A stretch of DNA of 64,000 nt, taken from the NCBI RefSeq assembly GCF_001542625.1, contig NZ_CP016279.1, forward strand, positions 6,820,001 to 6,884,000, written 5' to 3'. Source of the stretch: Streptomyces griseochromogenes (GTDB lineage: Bacteria > Actinomycetota > Actinomycetes > Streptomycetales > Streptomycetaceae). Under the pieces are notes generated by a model. That model worked only from the letters and a program-made list of their open reading frames with translations. It searched no databases and was not told the origin of the DNA. Position numbers and translations under genes: made by a program. How positions within the stretch are numbered: the stretch's first letter is position 1; the number at the start of each line of letters is the position of its first letter. This document shows, in pieces, positions 51,389-60,700 of this stretch.

Positions 51389-52021
51389 ATGGCAGCACAC
51401 GTACGGACGTCCGCATGCGTGGGCCTGGCACTCGTCGCGGCGGTGACGGCAGGCTGTTCGGGATCCGGCTCGCCGACTTCCAAGAGCCCTCCCGCCCCGG
51501 GGGCGTCGTCGTCCTCGCAGGCGGCCGGCGCGCAGAACAACGCGGCGCCCACCGAGTCCAACCCGCCCGGTGACATCCCCGACAACCAGGTGTACGTCCC
51601 CTTCCACGGAACCGGTTTCACCGTGAAGGTCCCCGAGGGGTGGGCCCGGACCCAGCGGGACGGCACGACGGCCTTCACGGACAAGCTGAACACCGTACGG
51701 ATCCAGACGGCCTCCGAACCGGCCGCGCCCACGGTCGCCTCCGTGACGAACACCGTGGTCCCGCGTCTGCGCACCCAGGTGCCGAAATTCGCCGTACCCA
51801 AGGTGTCCGAGGCGACCCGGCACACCGGCCGCGTCGTCCTGCTGACCTACCAGGGCGACTCGCCGAAGGACCCGGTCACCGGCAAGGTCGTGCGGGACGC
51901 CTTCGAACGGTACGCCTTCCACCGGTCGGGCCACGAAGTGGACGTGACCCTGTCCGGGCCGGTCAATGCCGACAACGTCGACCCGTGGCGGATCATCAGC
52001 GACTCCTTCACCTGGCGGTGA
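51389..52021 (+). CDS. lipoprotein, first gene of ABC exporter operon
   Basis: Exported lipoprotein of 210 aa. The signal sequence ends in lipobox VTAGC (CVGLALVAAVTAGCSGSG), and a Ser/Pro-rich spacer leads to a globular domain (FTVKVPEGWARTQRDGTTAF to IISDSFTWR) resembling PsbP/DUF1795-like folds. GGAGG lies 9 bases before ATG 51389. The stop overlaps the next ATG by one base (TGATG). It probably sits on the outer membrane face and helps the exporter or senses its substrate. Confidence 0.8.
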   Translation: MAAHVRTSACVGLALVAAVTAGCSGSGSPTSKSPPAPGASSSSQAAGAQNNAAPTESNPPGDIPDNQVYVPFHGTGFTVKVPEGWARTQRDGTTAFTDKLNTVRIQTASEPAAPTVASVTNTVVPRLRTQVPKFAVPKVSEATRHTGRVVLLTYQGDSPKDPVTGKVVRDAFERYAFHRSGHEVDVTLSGPVNADNVDPWRIISDSFTWR

Positions 52022-52740
52022 TGGTCATGCCGGACGAGAGGATCCTCACCGCCCGTGAGCTCTACCGCTTCTACCGGGCCGACGAGGAGGAGACGCTCGC
52101 CCTGCGCGGGGTGTCCCTTCAGGTGCAGCGCGGCGAGACGCTGGCGGTGGTCGGGCCGTCCGGATCGGGCAAGTCGACCCTGCTGGCCTGTCTGGCCGGG
52201 CTCGACGAACCCTCAGGCGGTGAGGTACGCGTGGGCGGCCTGCGCATCAGCCACCGGCCGGAGACCGAACGGGCTCGGCTGCGGGCCCGGCACATCGGGG
52301 TACTGCTGCAAACCCGCAACCTGCTGCCCCACGTGAGCATCCGCGACAACATCCGCCTGGCCCAGCGGGCCACCGCGGGCAGACCCGCCGTCTCCGCCCA
52401 GGAGCTGCTCGGCCAGGTGGAACTCGCCGAACGGACCCACGCCCTGCCCCGGCAGCTGTCCGGCGGCGAACTGGCGCGCGCCGGATTGGCCGTCGCACTG
52501 GCCAACTCCCCCGACATCCTGCTCGCCGACGAACCGACCGGTGAACTCGACGGCGAGACGGAGCAGGTTGTCCTCACACTCCTGCGCAACCGGGCCGCCC
52601 AGGGCTGCGCAGTGCTGATCGTCACCCACAGCGCGGAGGCCGTGCGCGTCGCAGACCGCGTCATCGGCCTGGAAGACGGAAGGACAGTCGGTGCCGCGGT
52701 GGTGCCGGAGCGGCAGGAGGCCCCCGATGTCATCGGATGA
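52021..52740 (+). CDS. ABC transporter ATP-binding protein (MacB/LolD-like)
   Basis: ATPase of 239 aa. Walker A is VVGPSGSGKST, Q-loop region GVLLQTRNLLPHVS, signature RQLSGGELARAGLAVALAN (LSGGE), Walker B ILLADEPTGELDG and switch His VTHSAE. The sequence belongs to the LolD/MacB group that works with FtsX-like permeases. It overlaps the lipoprotein stop and itself overlaps the next ATPase gene by 14 bases. Two different ATPases with one large permease suggest a heterodimeric exporter. Confidence 0.92.
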   Translation: MVMPDERILTARELYRFYRADEEETLALRGVSLQVQRGETLAVVGPSGSGKSTLLACLAGLDEPSGGEVRVGGLRISHRPETERARLRARHIGVLLQTRNLLPHVSIRDNIRLAQRATAGRPAVSAQELLGQVELAERTHALPRQLSGGELARAGLAVALANSPDILLADEPTGELDGETEQVVLTLLRNRAAQGCAVLIVTHSAEAVRVADRVIGLEDGRTVGAAVVPERQEAPDVIG

Positions 52741-53389
52741 GACGCTCGTCGTCTGCCGGGACGCGGCGCTCACCTTCGGCCAGGGCCCACAGGCGGTTGT
52801 GGCCGTGCACGGCGCCGACCTGGAGATCGGAGCCGGCGACCGGCTGGCCGTCGTCGGCCCCTCCGGATCGGGCAAGAGTTCGCTGCTCCACCTGCTGGCG
52901 GGGCTGGAACAGCCCACCAGCGGCACCGTCACCCGGGCCACATCACTCGGGCCGTACGGCATCGGTCTGGTCTTCCAGGGCGACAGCCTGATACCCGCCC
53001 TGAGCGTGGCCGAGAACACCGCCCTGCCCCTGGTCCTCGCCGACCGGTCCGAAGCCCGGGCGCGAGACGCCGCCCTCGCCGCGCTCGCCCTGGTGGACGC
53101 TGCCGACCTCGCCGACCGCCTGCCCGAGGAGATCTCCGGCGGCCAGGCCCAGCGCGTGGCCGCCGCCAGGGTCCTGGCCCAGGAGCCGCGCCTGATCCTC
53201 GCCGACGAGCCGACCGGCCGCCTCGACCACGCCACCGGCGCCCGGGTACTGGACGCCCTGCTCACGGCAGCCGACCACACCGGCGCGGCCTTGGTCGTCA
53301 CCACCCACGACCCCGTCATCGCCGCACGCCTCACGGTCCGGCGCACCATGCGCGACGGCCGGCTGTTCGCACCCGAGGAGGTTCCGTGA
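52727..53389 (+). CDS. ABC transporter ATP-binding protein (MacB/LolD-like)
   Basis: Second ATPase of 220 aa. Walker A VVGPSGSGKSS, GLVFQGDSLIPALSV, signature EEISGGQAQRVAAARVLAQ, Walker B LILADEPTGRLDH and switch His TTHDPV are all intact. GGAGG lies 6 bases before ATG 52727. Its stop overlaps the GTG of a 24-codon frame (53386) that looks like a duplicated start of the permease gene. Confidence 0.92.
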   Translation: MSSDETLVVCRDAALTFGQGPQAVVAVHGADLEIGAGDRLAVVGPSGSGKSSLLHLLAGLEQPTSGTVTRATSLGPYGIGLVFQGDSLIPALSVAENTALPLVLADRSEARARDAALAALALVDAADLADRLPEEISGGQAQRVAAARVLAQEPRLILADEPTGRLDHATGARVLDALLTAADHTGAALVVTTHDPVIAARLTVRRTMRDGRLFAPEEVP

Positions 53390-53516
53390 TCACCGCCCGG
53401 GAGCCGGGGCCGACCCGCCACCGCACCGGACATCTGCCGGCACCGGAGGAGGATTCATGATCACCGCCTGGGCCCGCGGTCTGGCCCGCCATCGCACCGG
53501 TCGTCTTCTGGCCGCC
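53375..53516 (+). repeat. imperfect tandem duplication (2 x 71 bases) of the permease start region
   Basis: Bases 53375-53445 and 53446-53516 align without gaps at about 52 of 71 positions. Each copy contains GAGGAGG, a start codon 4-5 bases later (GTG 53386, ATG 53457), then ATCACCGCC and later CACCGG. Conservation is strongest at the ribosome binding site, the start and CGCCA-CGCACCGG. Confidence 0.65.
53386..53460 (+). CDS. 24-codon leader-like ORF duplicated from the permease N-terminus
   Basis: GTG 53386 follows GAGGAGG and overlaps the upstream ATPase stop. The peptide is VITAREPGPTRHRTGHLPA then PEEDS, and its TGA overlaps the permease ATG. It mirrors the permease opening MITAWARGLARHRTGRLLA. 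It may be a translational coupler or an accident of duplication. Confidence 0.35.
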   Translation: MITAREPGPTRHRTGHLPAPEEDS

Positions 53517-56108
53517 CTGACCGGGATCGCGCTCGCGGTCGCGCTCGTCGCCGCGCTCGGTTCCTTCCTCACCTCGTCGAAGGCGACCATGACCCAGCGT
53601 GCGCTGCGCTCGGTCGCCATCGACTGGCAGGTCCAGGTGCAGCCCGGCGCCGACCCGAACACCGTGCTCTCCCTCGTGCGCAGGACGACCGGCACCAGAG
53701 CCGCCCTCCCGGTCGGCTACGCCCGCACCGCCGGCTTCACCGCCCACGTGCAGGGCAGCACCCAGACCACCGGCCCCGGCATGGCGCTCGGCCTGCCCGA
53801 CGGCTACCGCGGCCTGTTCCCCGACGCGGTCCGCCCCCTCTCCGGCTCCTCCAGCGGTGTCCTGCTGGCCCAGCAGACCGCCTCCAACCTGCACGCCGCC
53901 CCCGGCGACACCATCAGCGTCCAACTGCCCGGCGCCGGAACCCGTCAGGTGAAGGTCGACGGCGTGATCGACCTGCCCCAGGCCGACTCCCTCTTCCAGA
54001 CGGTCGGCGCCCCCAGCCAGTCCCAGCCGACCGCGCCCCCCGACAACGTCGTCCTGCTGCCCGCCGCGCAATTCGCCGCCCTCACCCACGCCGCCACCGG
54101 TACGACCACCCAGATCCACGTCGCCCGCGACACCACGCGCCTGCCCTCCGACCCGGCCGCGGCCTACACCGCCGTCACCGGCGGCGCCCACAACCTGGAG
54201 GCCCGCTCCGCCGGCACCGCACTCGTCGGCGACAACGTCGGCGCCGCCCTCGACTCCGCCCGCCAGGACGCCCTGTACGCCCAGATCCTCTTCCTCTTCC
54301 TCGGGGTTCCCGGCGCGGTCCTGGCCGCCGCGCTGACCGTCGCGGTCGCCTCCGCCGGGGGCGAGCGGCGCCGTCAGGAGCAGGGGCTGCTGCGGCTGCG
54401 CGGCCTGCGCCCCGGCCAGATCACCGCCCTCGCCGGCCTGGAAGCGGCGCTCATCGGCCTGCTCGGCGGCCTGGCCGGACTGGGCATTGCCGCGCTCACC
54501 GGGCGCCTCGCCTTCGGCACCGCGTCTTTCGGGACGGGCGCCGGCACCTGGGCGGTCTGGTACGGCATCGCCTTCGTGCTCGGCGCCGCCGTGGCCACCG
54601 GCGCCGTCCTCATTCCCGCCCTGCGCGACCTGCAGACGGTGACCGTAGCCGAGACCCGCAAGGAATCCGGCATACGCAGCACCCGCAACCCCTGGTGGGC
54701 GCGCTACGGCCTGGACTTCGCCCTGCTGATCGGCTCCTGGCTGGTCTTCCGTGCCTCCTCCGGAAACCAGTACGCCCTGGTCCTCGCCCCGGAGGGCGTG
54801 CCCAGCATCTCCGTGTCGTACTGGGCCTTCCTCGGCCCCGCGCTGCTGTGGATCGGAGCCGCCCTGCTCCTGTGGCGCCTGACGCTGCTGGCCCTCGCCC
54901 ACGGCCGCCCCGCCCTCGCCCGGCTGGCCCGCCCGCTGACCGGGAAACTCGCGGGCACCACGGCCGCCACCCTCGCGCGGCGCCGACGCCCGCTCGCCCG
55001 CTCGGTGGTGCTGCTCGCGCTCGCTGTGTCCTTCGCGGTATCCACGGCCGTCTTCAACGCCACCTACAAACAGCAGGCCGAGGTGGACGCCCGGCTGACC
55101 AACGGCGCCGACGTCACCGTCACCGAACCACCCGGCGCCCACATCCCACCCGGCGCGGCAGACTCACTGATGGTCTCCGGCGTCCGGCACGTCGAACCGC
55201 TCCAGCACCGCTTCGCCTACGTCGGCTCGGACCTCCAGGACCTCTACGGCGTCAGCCCCGGCACCATCGCACGGGCAACTTCCCTCCAGGACGCCTACTT
55301 CTCCGGCGGCACCGCCCAGCAGCTCATGCGGCAGCTCACCGAGCGGCCCGACAACCTGCTGGTCAGCGCCGAGACCGTCAACGACTTCCAGCTCTCCCTC
55401 GGCGACACCCTCAATCTGCGCATCCAGGACGCCCGCACCAAGGCCCTGCGCACGGTCCCCTTCCACTACGCCGGCATCGTCAAGGAGTTCCCCACCGCCC
55501 CCAAGGACAGCTTCTTCGTCGCCAACGCCTCCTACATCGCCAAGGCGACCGGCAGTGACGCGGTGGGCGTGTTCCTCCTCGACACCGGCGGCAGCCACCA
55601 GCAGCACATCGCCGCCCAGCTGCGGGCGAAGCTCGGCACCAGCGCCACGGTCACCGACCTCACCCAGACCCGGGGCACCGTCGGCACCAGCCTGACCTCC
55701 GTCGATCTGGCCGGCCTCACCCGTATCGAGCTGGCCTTCGCCGTCCTGCTCGCGACCGGGGCCGGCGGACTCGTCCTCGCCCTCGGGCTCGCCGAACGCC
55801 GCCGCACCTTCGCCATCGCCACCGTCCTCGGCGCCCGGACCCGGCAGCTGCGCGGCATGGTCCTCACCGAGGCCCTGATCCTGGCCGTGGCAGGCCTCGC
55901 CGGAGGCGCGCTGATCGGCTGGGCCCTCTCCGAGATGCTGGTCAAGGTCCTCACCGGCGTCTTCGACCCGCCGCCGGCCGCCTTGGCCGTGCCCGGCGCC
56001 TACCTGGCCCTGACCGCGCTGGCCGCCCTGGCCGCCGTACTGGCCGCTGCCCTGAACGGAATCCGCCGCGCCCGGCGCCCCGCTGTCGAGGAACTGCGCG
56101 ACCTGTGA
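53457..56108 (+). CDS. FtsX-like ABC transporter permease (double-module)
   Basis: Large permease of 883 aa with two FtsX-like halves. TM1 (LAALTGIALAVALVAALGSF) leads into an extracytoplasmic domain (about residues 45-270) and three TMs (including LFLFLGVPGAVLAAALTVAV). A linker with further TMs follows, then a second exported domain (about 535-740) and final TMs (LAFAVLLATGAGGLVLALGL onward) ending RRPAVEELRDL. GGAGG lies 5 bases before ATG 53457. With two ATPases and a lipoprotein it forms a MacB-like mechanotransmission exporter, possibly for a peptide antibiotic or lipid. Its stop overlaps GTG 56105, which could start the response regulator. Confidence 0.92.
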   Translation: MITAWARGLARHRTGRLLAALTGIALAVALVAALGSFLTSSKATMTQRALRSVAIDWQVQVQPGADPNTVLSLVRRTTGTRAALPVGYARTAGFTAHVQGSTQTTGPGMALGLPDGYRGLFPDAVRPLSGSSSGVLLAQQTASNLHAAPGDTISVQLPGAGTRQVKVDGVIDLPQADSLFQTVGAPSQSQPTAPPDNVVLLPAAQFAALTHAATGTTTQIHVARDTTRLPSDPAAAYTAVTGGAHNLEARSAGTALVGDNVGAALDSARQDALYAQILFLFLGVPGAVLAAALTVAVASAGGERRRQEQGLLRLRGLRPGQITALAGLEAALIGLLGGLAGLGIAALTGRLAFGTASFGTGAGTWAVWYGIAFVLGAAVATGAVLIPALRDLQTVTVAETRKESGIRSTRNPWWARYGLDFALLIGSWLVFRASSGNQYALVLAPEGVPSISVSYWAFLGPALLWIGAALLLWRLTLLALAHGRPALARLARPLTGKLAGTTAATLARRRRPLARSVVLLALAVSFAVSTAVFNATYKQQAEVDARLTNGADVTVTEPPGAHIPPGAADSLMVSGVRHVEPLQHRFAYVGSDLQDLYGVSPGTIARATSLQDAYFSGGTAQQLMRQLTERPDNLLVSAETVNDFQLSLGDTLNLRIQDARTKALRTVPFHYAGIVKEFPTAPKDSFFVANASYIAKATGSDAVGVFLLDTGGSHQQHIAAQLRAKLGTSATVTDLTQTRGTVGTSLTSVDLAGLTRIELAFAVLLATGAGGLVLALGLAERRRTFAIATVLGARTRQLRGMVLTEALILAVAGLAGGALIGWALSEMLVKVLTGVFDPPPAALAVPGAYLALTALAALAAVLAAALNGIRRARRPAVEELRDL

Positions 56109-56146
56109 GCCAGCGCGCGACAAGTTACGTGTCTACCCTGTCGGCC

Positions 56147-56866
56147 ATGGGCACGCCCACCGCACCCGACAACAGCCGCTTCCGGGTCCTCGTGGTCGAG
56201 GACGACAACGTCATCGGCCACCACCTCCAGACCGGCCTGCAAGGCAACGGATACACCACCGCCTGGAGCCGCACCGGCGCCGCCGCCCTCACCGAAGCGA
56301 CCCGCGCCCCCTACGACGCCCTGCTCCTCGACCTCGGCCTGCCCGACATGGACGGCCTCGACGTCGCCCGCACCCTGCGTGGCCGCTGCCGGGACCTGCT
56401 GATCATCATCCTCACCGCCCGCACCGACGACATCGACATCATCGCCGGCCTGGACGCCGGCGCCGACGACTACCTCGTCAAACCCTTCAGCCTCACCGTC
56501 CTGCTGGCCCGACTGCGCGCCCACCTGCGCCGCCAGAGCGTCACCTCCGCCGCCGAGCAGCCGATCCACCTCGGCGACCTCGTCATCGATCCCGTCGCAC
56601 GCCGCTGCCACCTGCACGACACGGAACTCCCCCTGCGTCTGAAGGAGTTCGAGCTGCTCACCCTCCTCGCCCGGCACGCGGGCGAGGCCGTCTCCCGTGA
56701 GACCCTGATGGCCGAGGTCTGGGACGAGAACTGGTTCGGCTCCACCAAGACCCTCGACGTCACCATGGCCGCCCTGCGCCGCCGCCTCACCGAGACAAAC
56801 CCCGGCCCCAGCCGCCTACCCCGCATCACCACGCTGAGAGGACACGGCTACCGTCTGGATCCGTGA
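56147..56866 (+). CDS. OmpR-family response regulator
   Basis: Regulator of 239 aa from ATG 56147 (MGTPTAPDNSRFRVLVVEDD). GTG 56105, overlapping the permease stop, is the alternative start. Phospho-acceptor Asp62 is in LLLDLGLPDMDGLD, with ILTART and YLVKPFS. The winged helix includes LRLKEFELLTLLARHAGEAV and TKTLDVTMAALRRRL. No kinase follows. The only unpaired kinase nearby is at 49918-51234 on the far side of the ABC genes, so the two likely form one system that controls this exporter. Confidence 0.92.
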   Translation: MGTPTAPDNSRFRVLVVEDDNVIGHHLQTGLQGNGYTTAWSRTGAAALTEATRAPYDALLLDLGLPDMDGLDVARTLRGRCRDLLIIILTARTDDIDIIAGLDAGADDYLVKPFSLTVLLARLRAHLRRQSVTSAAEQPIHLGDLVIDPVARRCHLHDTELPLRLKEFELLTLLARHAGEAVSRETLMAEVWDENWFGSTKTLDVTMAALRRRLTETNPGPSRLPRITTLRGHGYRLDP

Positions 56867-56939
56867 CTCGTGTCGTTCACACCGGCGTCCCCGTGGTTCC
56901 CACCGCCGCCCGGCGTTGGACTAGTGCTGGACCGTCCGC

Positions 56940-57743
56940 TCATGCACGGCTCACGCAAGAAAGGTCTGTGGGCTCGCTGCCGGGTCCCACGGCTTCGGTG
57001 GCGACGGCCATCGGGCCGAGCGCGCCGGTCAGGATGATGTCTCCGGCCCTCAGCGGCTCGCCCAGGGCGACGAGGGTTGAGGCGAGCCAGAGGGCGGCCG
57101 TGAGGGGACTGCCCAGGCAGTCGGCGCCGGTGCCCCGTGAGACGGTCTCGCCGTTCCTGGTCAGGGTCATCCGTGCGTCGCGCAGATCGATCCGGTCCAG
57201 CGGTACGGGGGTGCCGCCGAGGACGAACAGGCCGCAGGAGGCGTTGTCGGCGACCGTGTCGACGATGCTGATGTCCCAGTCGGCGATGCGGCTGTCGACG
57301 ATCTCCAGCGCGGGCAGGGCGAACGCCGTGGCACGCAGCAGATGGGCGACGGTCGGGTCCCGGTGCGGCAGGTCCGCGCCGAGCACCAGGGCGACCTCCG
57401 CCTCGATCTTCGGCTGGAGCAGCCGGCCGGTGGCGATCGGCTGTCCCTCGGGCACCGCCATGTCGGCGAACAGGGCGCCGAAGTCAGGCCGGTCGACACC
57501 GAGCTGACGTTGCACGGCGGGCGAGGCCAGGCCGATCTTCCGGCCTGCCAGACGCCGGCCCGCGGCGATGCCTCGCTCGACGTTCAGGCGCTGCACCACG
57601 TAGGCGGCCTCGATGTCCGCCTCGGGCAGCAGATGACGCACCGGGGGGCACGGGACGCCGGCGCGGGCGGCTTCGTCCAGGACGGCCGCGACCTCGGCCT
57701 ATTGGGCTCTGTCCCCCGTTGCCACGGCCATCGCTGAGGCCAT
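56940..57743 (-). pseudogene. 2-keto-4-pentenoate hydratase family protein with in-frame stop
   Basis: The catalytic part is complete: AGRKIGLASPAVQRQLGVDR, then EAEVALVLGADLP, EIVDSRIADWDIS and GDIILTGALGP with metal-binding acidic residues, as in the FAH/MhpD family that hydrates 2-hydroxypenta-2,4-dienoates. The upstream frame starts MASAMAVATGDRAQ at ATG 57743, then meets TAG (57701-57699), then continues AEVAAVLDEAARAGVPC. One base change (TAC to TAG) explains this. A restart at GTG 57641 would give 233 aa but has no ribosome binding site. No catabolic partner genes are nearby. Confidence 0.7.
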
Positions 57744-57783
57744 GGAAGAGGGCCCGGCCGGCGCCGAGTAAGACCCAAGATCT

Positions 57784-60700
57784 TCATGCTTTCTGACTGG
57801 AGGCGGCGCGTGCCGCCGGGCTGCCGTACACGGCGTACGCCAGCCAGGTGGGGTCTCCGCCCTGCTGCCGTGTCGCCCGCCGTGCGTCCAGCGATGCCTG
57901 GCCCAGGGTCCTGCCCCGCGTGACGAGGTGATCGTAGAAGTGGTCGGCGAAGTGCAGCGCGGAGTCCGAGCGCACGGGCCACAGCGTGCCGACGAATGCG
58001 CCCGCCCCGGCCCGCAGGAACTGCGGAGCCCAGCCCAGCGCGGTGGAGAACCAGTTGATTTCGCCGGCGCTGCGGCACGCGTTGAAGAACACGAGCGGGT
58101 GGGTGGCGCGCAGGGCACCCGACTGGGTGGCGTAGGCGAGGTCGATCGGGTCGAACGGCCCGTCGGCCATGGCGACACGCGAGCCGGCACTCGTGAACGT
58201 GTTGTGGCAGGCGAAATGCAGGAGCCCGGCGAACCCGTCTTCGATCAGGTCGCTCACAGAGCCACGATGAGTCAGCGTTCCGCCGTCGGTCACCGCCGTG
58301 CCCAGTCTGGCGCGCAGAGCGGCGATCTCCCGGTTCGCCTCGGGTGGTGAACCCGGCGGTACGACGAACGCTGCCCGCCCCAGTGACAGTGCACGCACCC
58401 GGTCCTGCCCGAAGACCCTGCGGACCACGGGCATCCATTCGGCGAGAAACCCTTCGCCCTCCTGCTGTCCGTCCAGTGGATAAAGCAACTCCCATGGCAC
58501 GATGTCGTGTTCGCCCAGCACGGTGAGCGCTGTGACACGTCCGGCCTCGTGCCAGAATTGCCGCCGTACGGCGTCGGGCACGGCGGTGGCCCACAGCTGT
58601 ACCCCGAGATTGCGCAACCGTCTTCGCGCCTGCTCCTGGTCACCGCGCCCGTCCGGACCGGTACTTGCGGCGGTACGCCGGAGCTCGTCGTAGATGCGTT
58701 CCCGCGCTTCGTGGGTGTCTCCGGCCAGGAGCCGGAAGGACTCCGGGGCATAGGTGGTCTCGCTGAGCAGCTGGAAACTGTAGGCACCGTCCGCCCCCCT
58801 GAGCACCTGGAGGGTCACCTCCCCGGGATCGAAGGCCAAAGTGGTCAGCGGCGCACTGCGAGTGGGGCCGTCGCGGGCGGGTACGTCCTCCTGCACGGAG
58901 ATCTGCGTACGGAGCTCACCGAGGAAGGTACCCGCGCGGAACGCCCGCACGGTGACCGTGTGCAGACCCGTCGTCATGGTCCGTAGGCCGAACCGCAGCA
59001 CATCGGAATCCCGCCCGGGCAGGACGACGAGCTCCTGTTGCAGGTCGCCGAGCGCCAGAAGACCAGGCGCATGCACGGCAATGGTCAGGCGGGCGCCGTC
59101 CATCGGGATGTGGAATGCCCGCAGCGCCACACCGACGTCGCCGGAACCCTGGGTGACCTGCACCTGCAACGGCACCTCCCTGCCCGGCGGCGCCTGCTCG
59201 GCGAGTTCGACGGTCAGGCCACGAGGTTCGCAGGGCTCTGCCGGGGCGACGCCGTGCGGCTCATCGGGAGGAACCGAAGCGTTCCCGCCCCGGGGACCGA
59301 ATACGTTCCGGACGCTGGTATCGGGGCCATGGGACGTGAAGTCCTGCTGGGACACGGACCACACGTTCTCAACGCCGGTCATGGGGTCATCGAACACGGA
59401 GTCCCTGTGGGACAGGGACCGCGTGGGATCGCCGGCGGCACCAGCATTCTTCGCCTTCCGCAGCGAGTACCTCCAGGCGAAGATCGGCGACGCGGTGATC
59501 AGCAGGGCGATCGTGGCCCAGGTGACGATCGCGGGCTGCGAGTGCCCGAGTGTGAAACCGGCGGCGATCGAGCCGCCGAAGACCAGGATGAAGAACAGGT
59601 GGATCCGGAAGGTCCCGAACAGCGTGTCCGGGCTGGCCGAGTCGCCCTTGGGCGTCACCACGAACGTGCTCTTGCGGCGCAGCACCGTGTCCATCAGGGA
59701 GCGCGCGTAAATGGGCGCCGACAGAGCGGACATCACCATGCCCGCCACACCGCCGGAACCCTCCGGCTCGTGCGGGGAGACGTTGTGCTGGCGGTTCCAG
59801 ATGTACAGGCCGATCTGCAGCGTGGACGCGTTGCCATACAGCACCAGCCAGACCGTCGGGTCGATGTTCACACCCGAGGCGCCCAGGCTCAGGTACAGCG
59901 CACAACTCAGCGCCGCCAGAATCCAGTTGAGGGCCGACATCGGATAGAAGATGATCATCATGGTGTAGTTGAAGAGCTTGCCCGGGGGCAGCGAGAACCA
60001 GCCCTTCCAGTACTGCTTCAGGATCGTCTCGTACGTCCCCCGCGACCAGCGCATCTGCTGCGTGAAGAAGTCCGTCCAGGCCGACGGGCCCTCGCCCACC
60101 GCGAGCACGTCCGGCGTGTACACCGACTTCCACTTCCGGTTCGTGGCCGGGTTCCTGTGCCGGTGGATCTCGAAACCGGTCGCCATGTCCTCGGTGATCG
60201 AGTCGTACAGGCCGCCGATCTGCTTGAGCGCCTTGATGCGTACGGCGTTCGACGTACCCACGAACATCGGGGCGCCGTAGAAGTTTCCGGCCCGCTGGGT
60301 GAGCGCGTGGAACAGGAACTGCTGCGACTCCGCCGCCTTGGTGATGAGGTTGTCGTAGTTGCCGTAGACCTGCGGGCCGGTGACGAAGCCGACGTCCGGG
60401 TCGCGGAAGAAGCCGAGCATCCGCTCCAGGTAGTTGGGCAGCGGCACATGGTCGGTGTCGACCGAGGCGAAGAAGTCGTAGTCGTCGCCGTGCGCCTCGA
60501 GCCAGGCGTTGTAGTTGCCGTGCTTGGTCTTGGCGCGGAACGGACCCTTGGGCTGGTTCCACTTCTCGACGCCCTTACGGGAGAAGTGGTGGACGCCGAG
60601 CCGGGCGCAGACCGCCTTGACCTCGGCGTCGTCGCCCTCGTCGAGGAGCCAGATGTGCAGAAGGCCCTGGTGGCGCAGCCGCACGGCCGCCTCCAGGGTC

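Noticed and set aside
53331..55142. A 603-codon minus-strand open frame, and similar long Gly/Val/Arg-rich frames opposite real genes (for example 33-1445, 17820-19337, 2221-4116)
   Set aside because: They are antisense shadows caused by high third-position GC. The opposite strand encodes clear protein families, and these frames lack ribosome binding sites and motifs.
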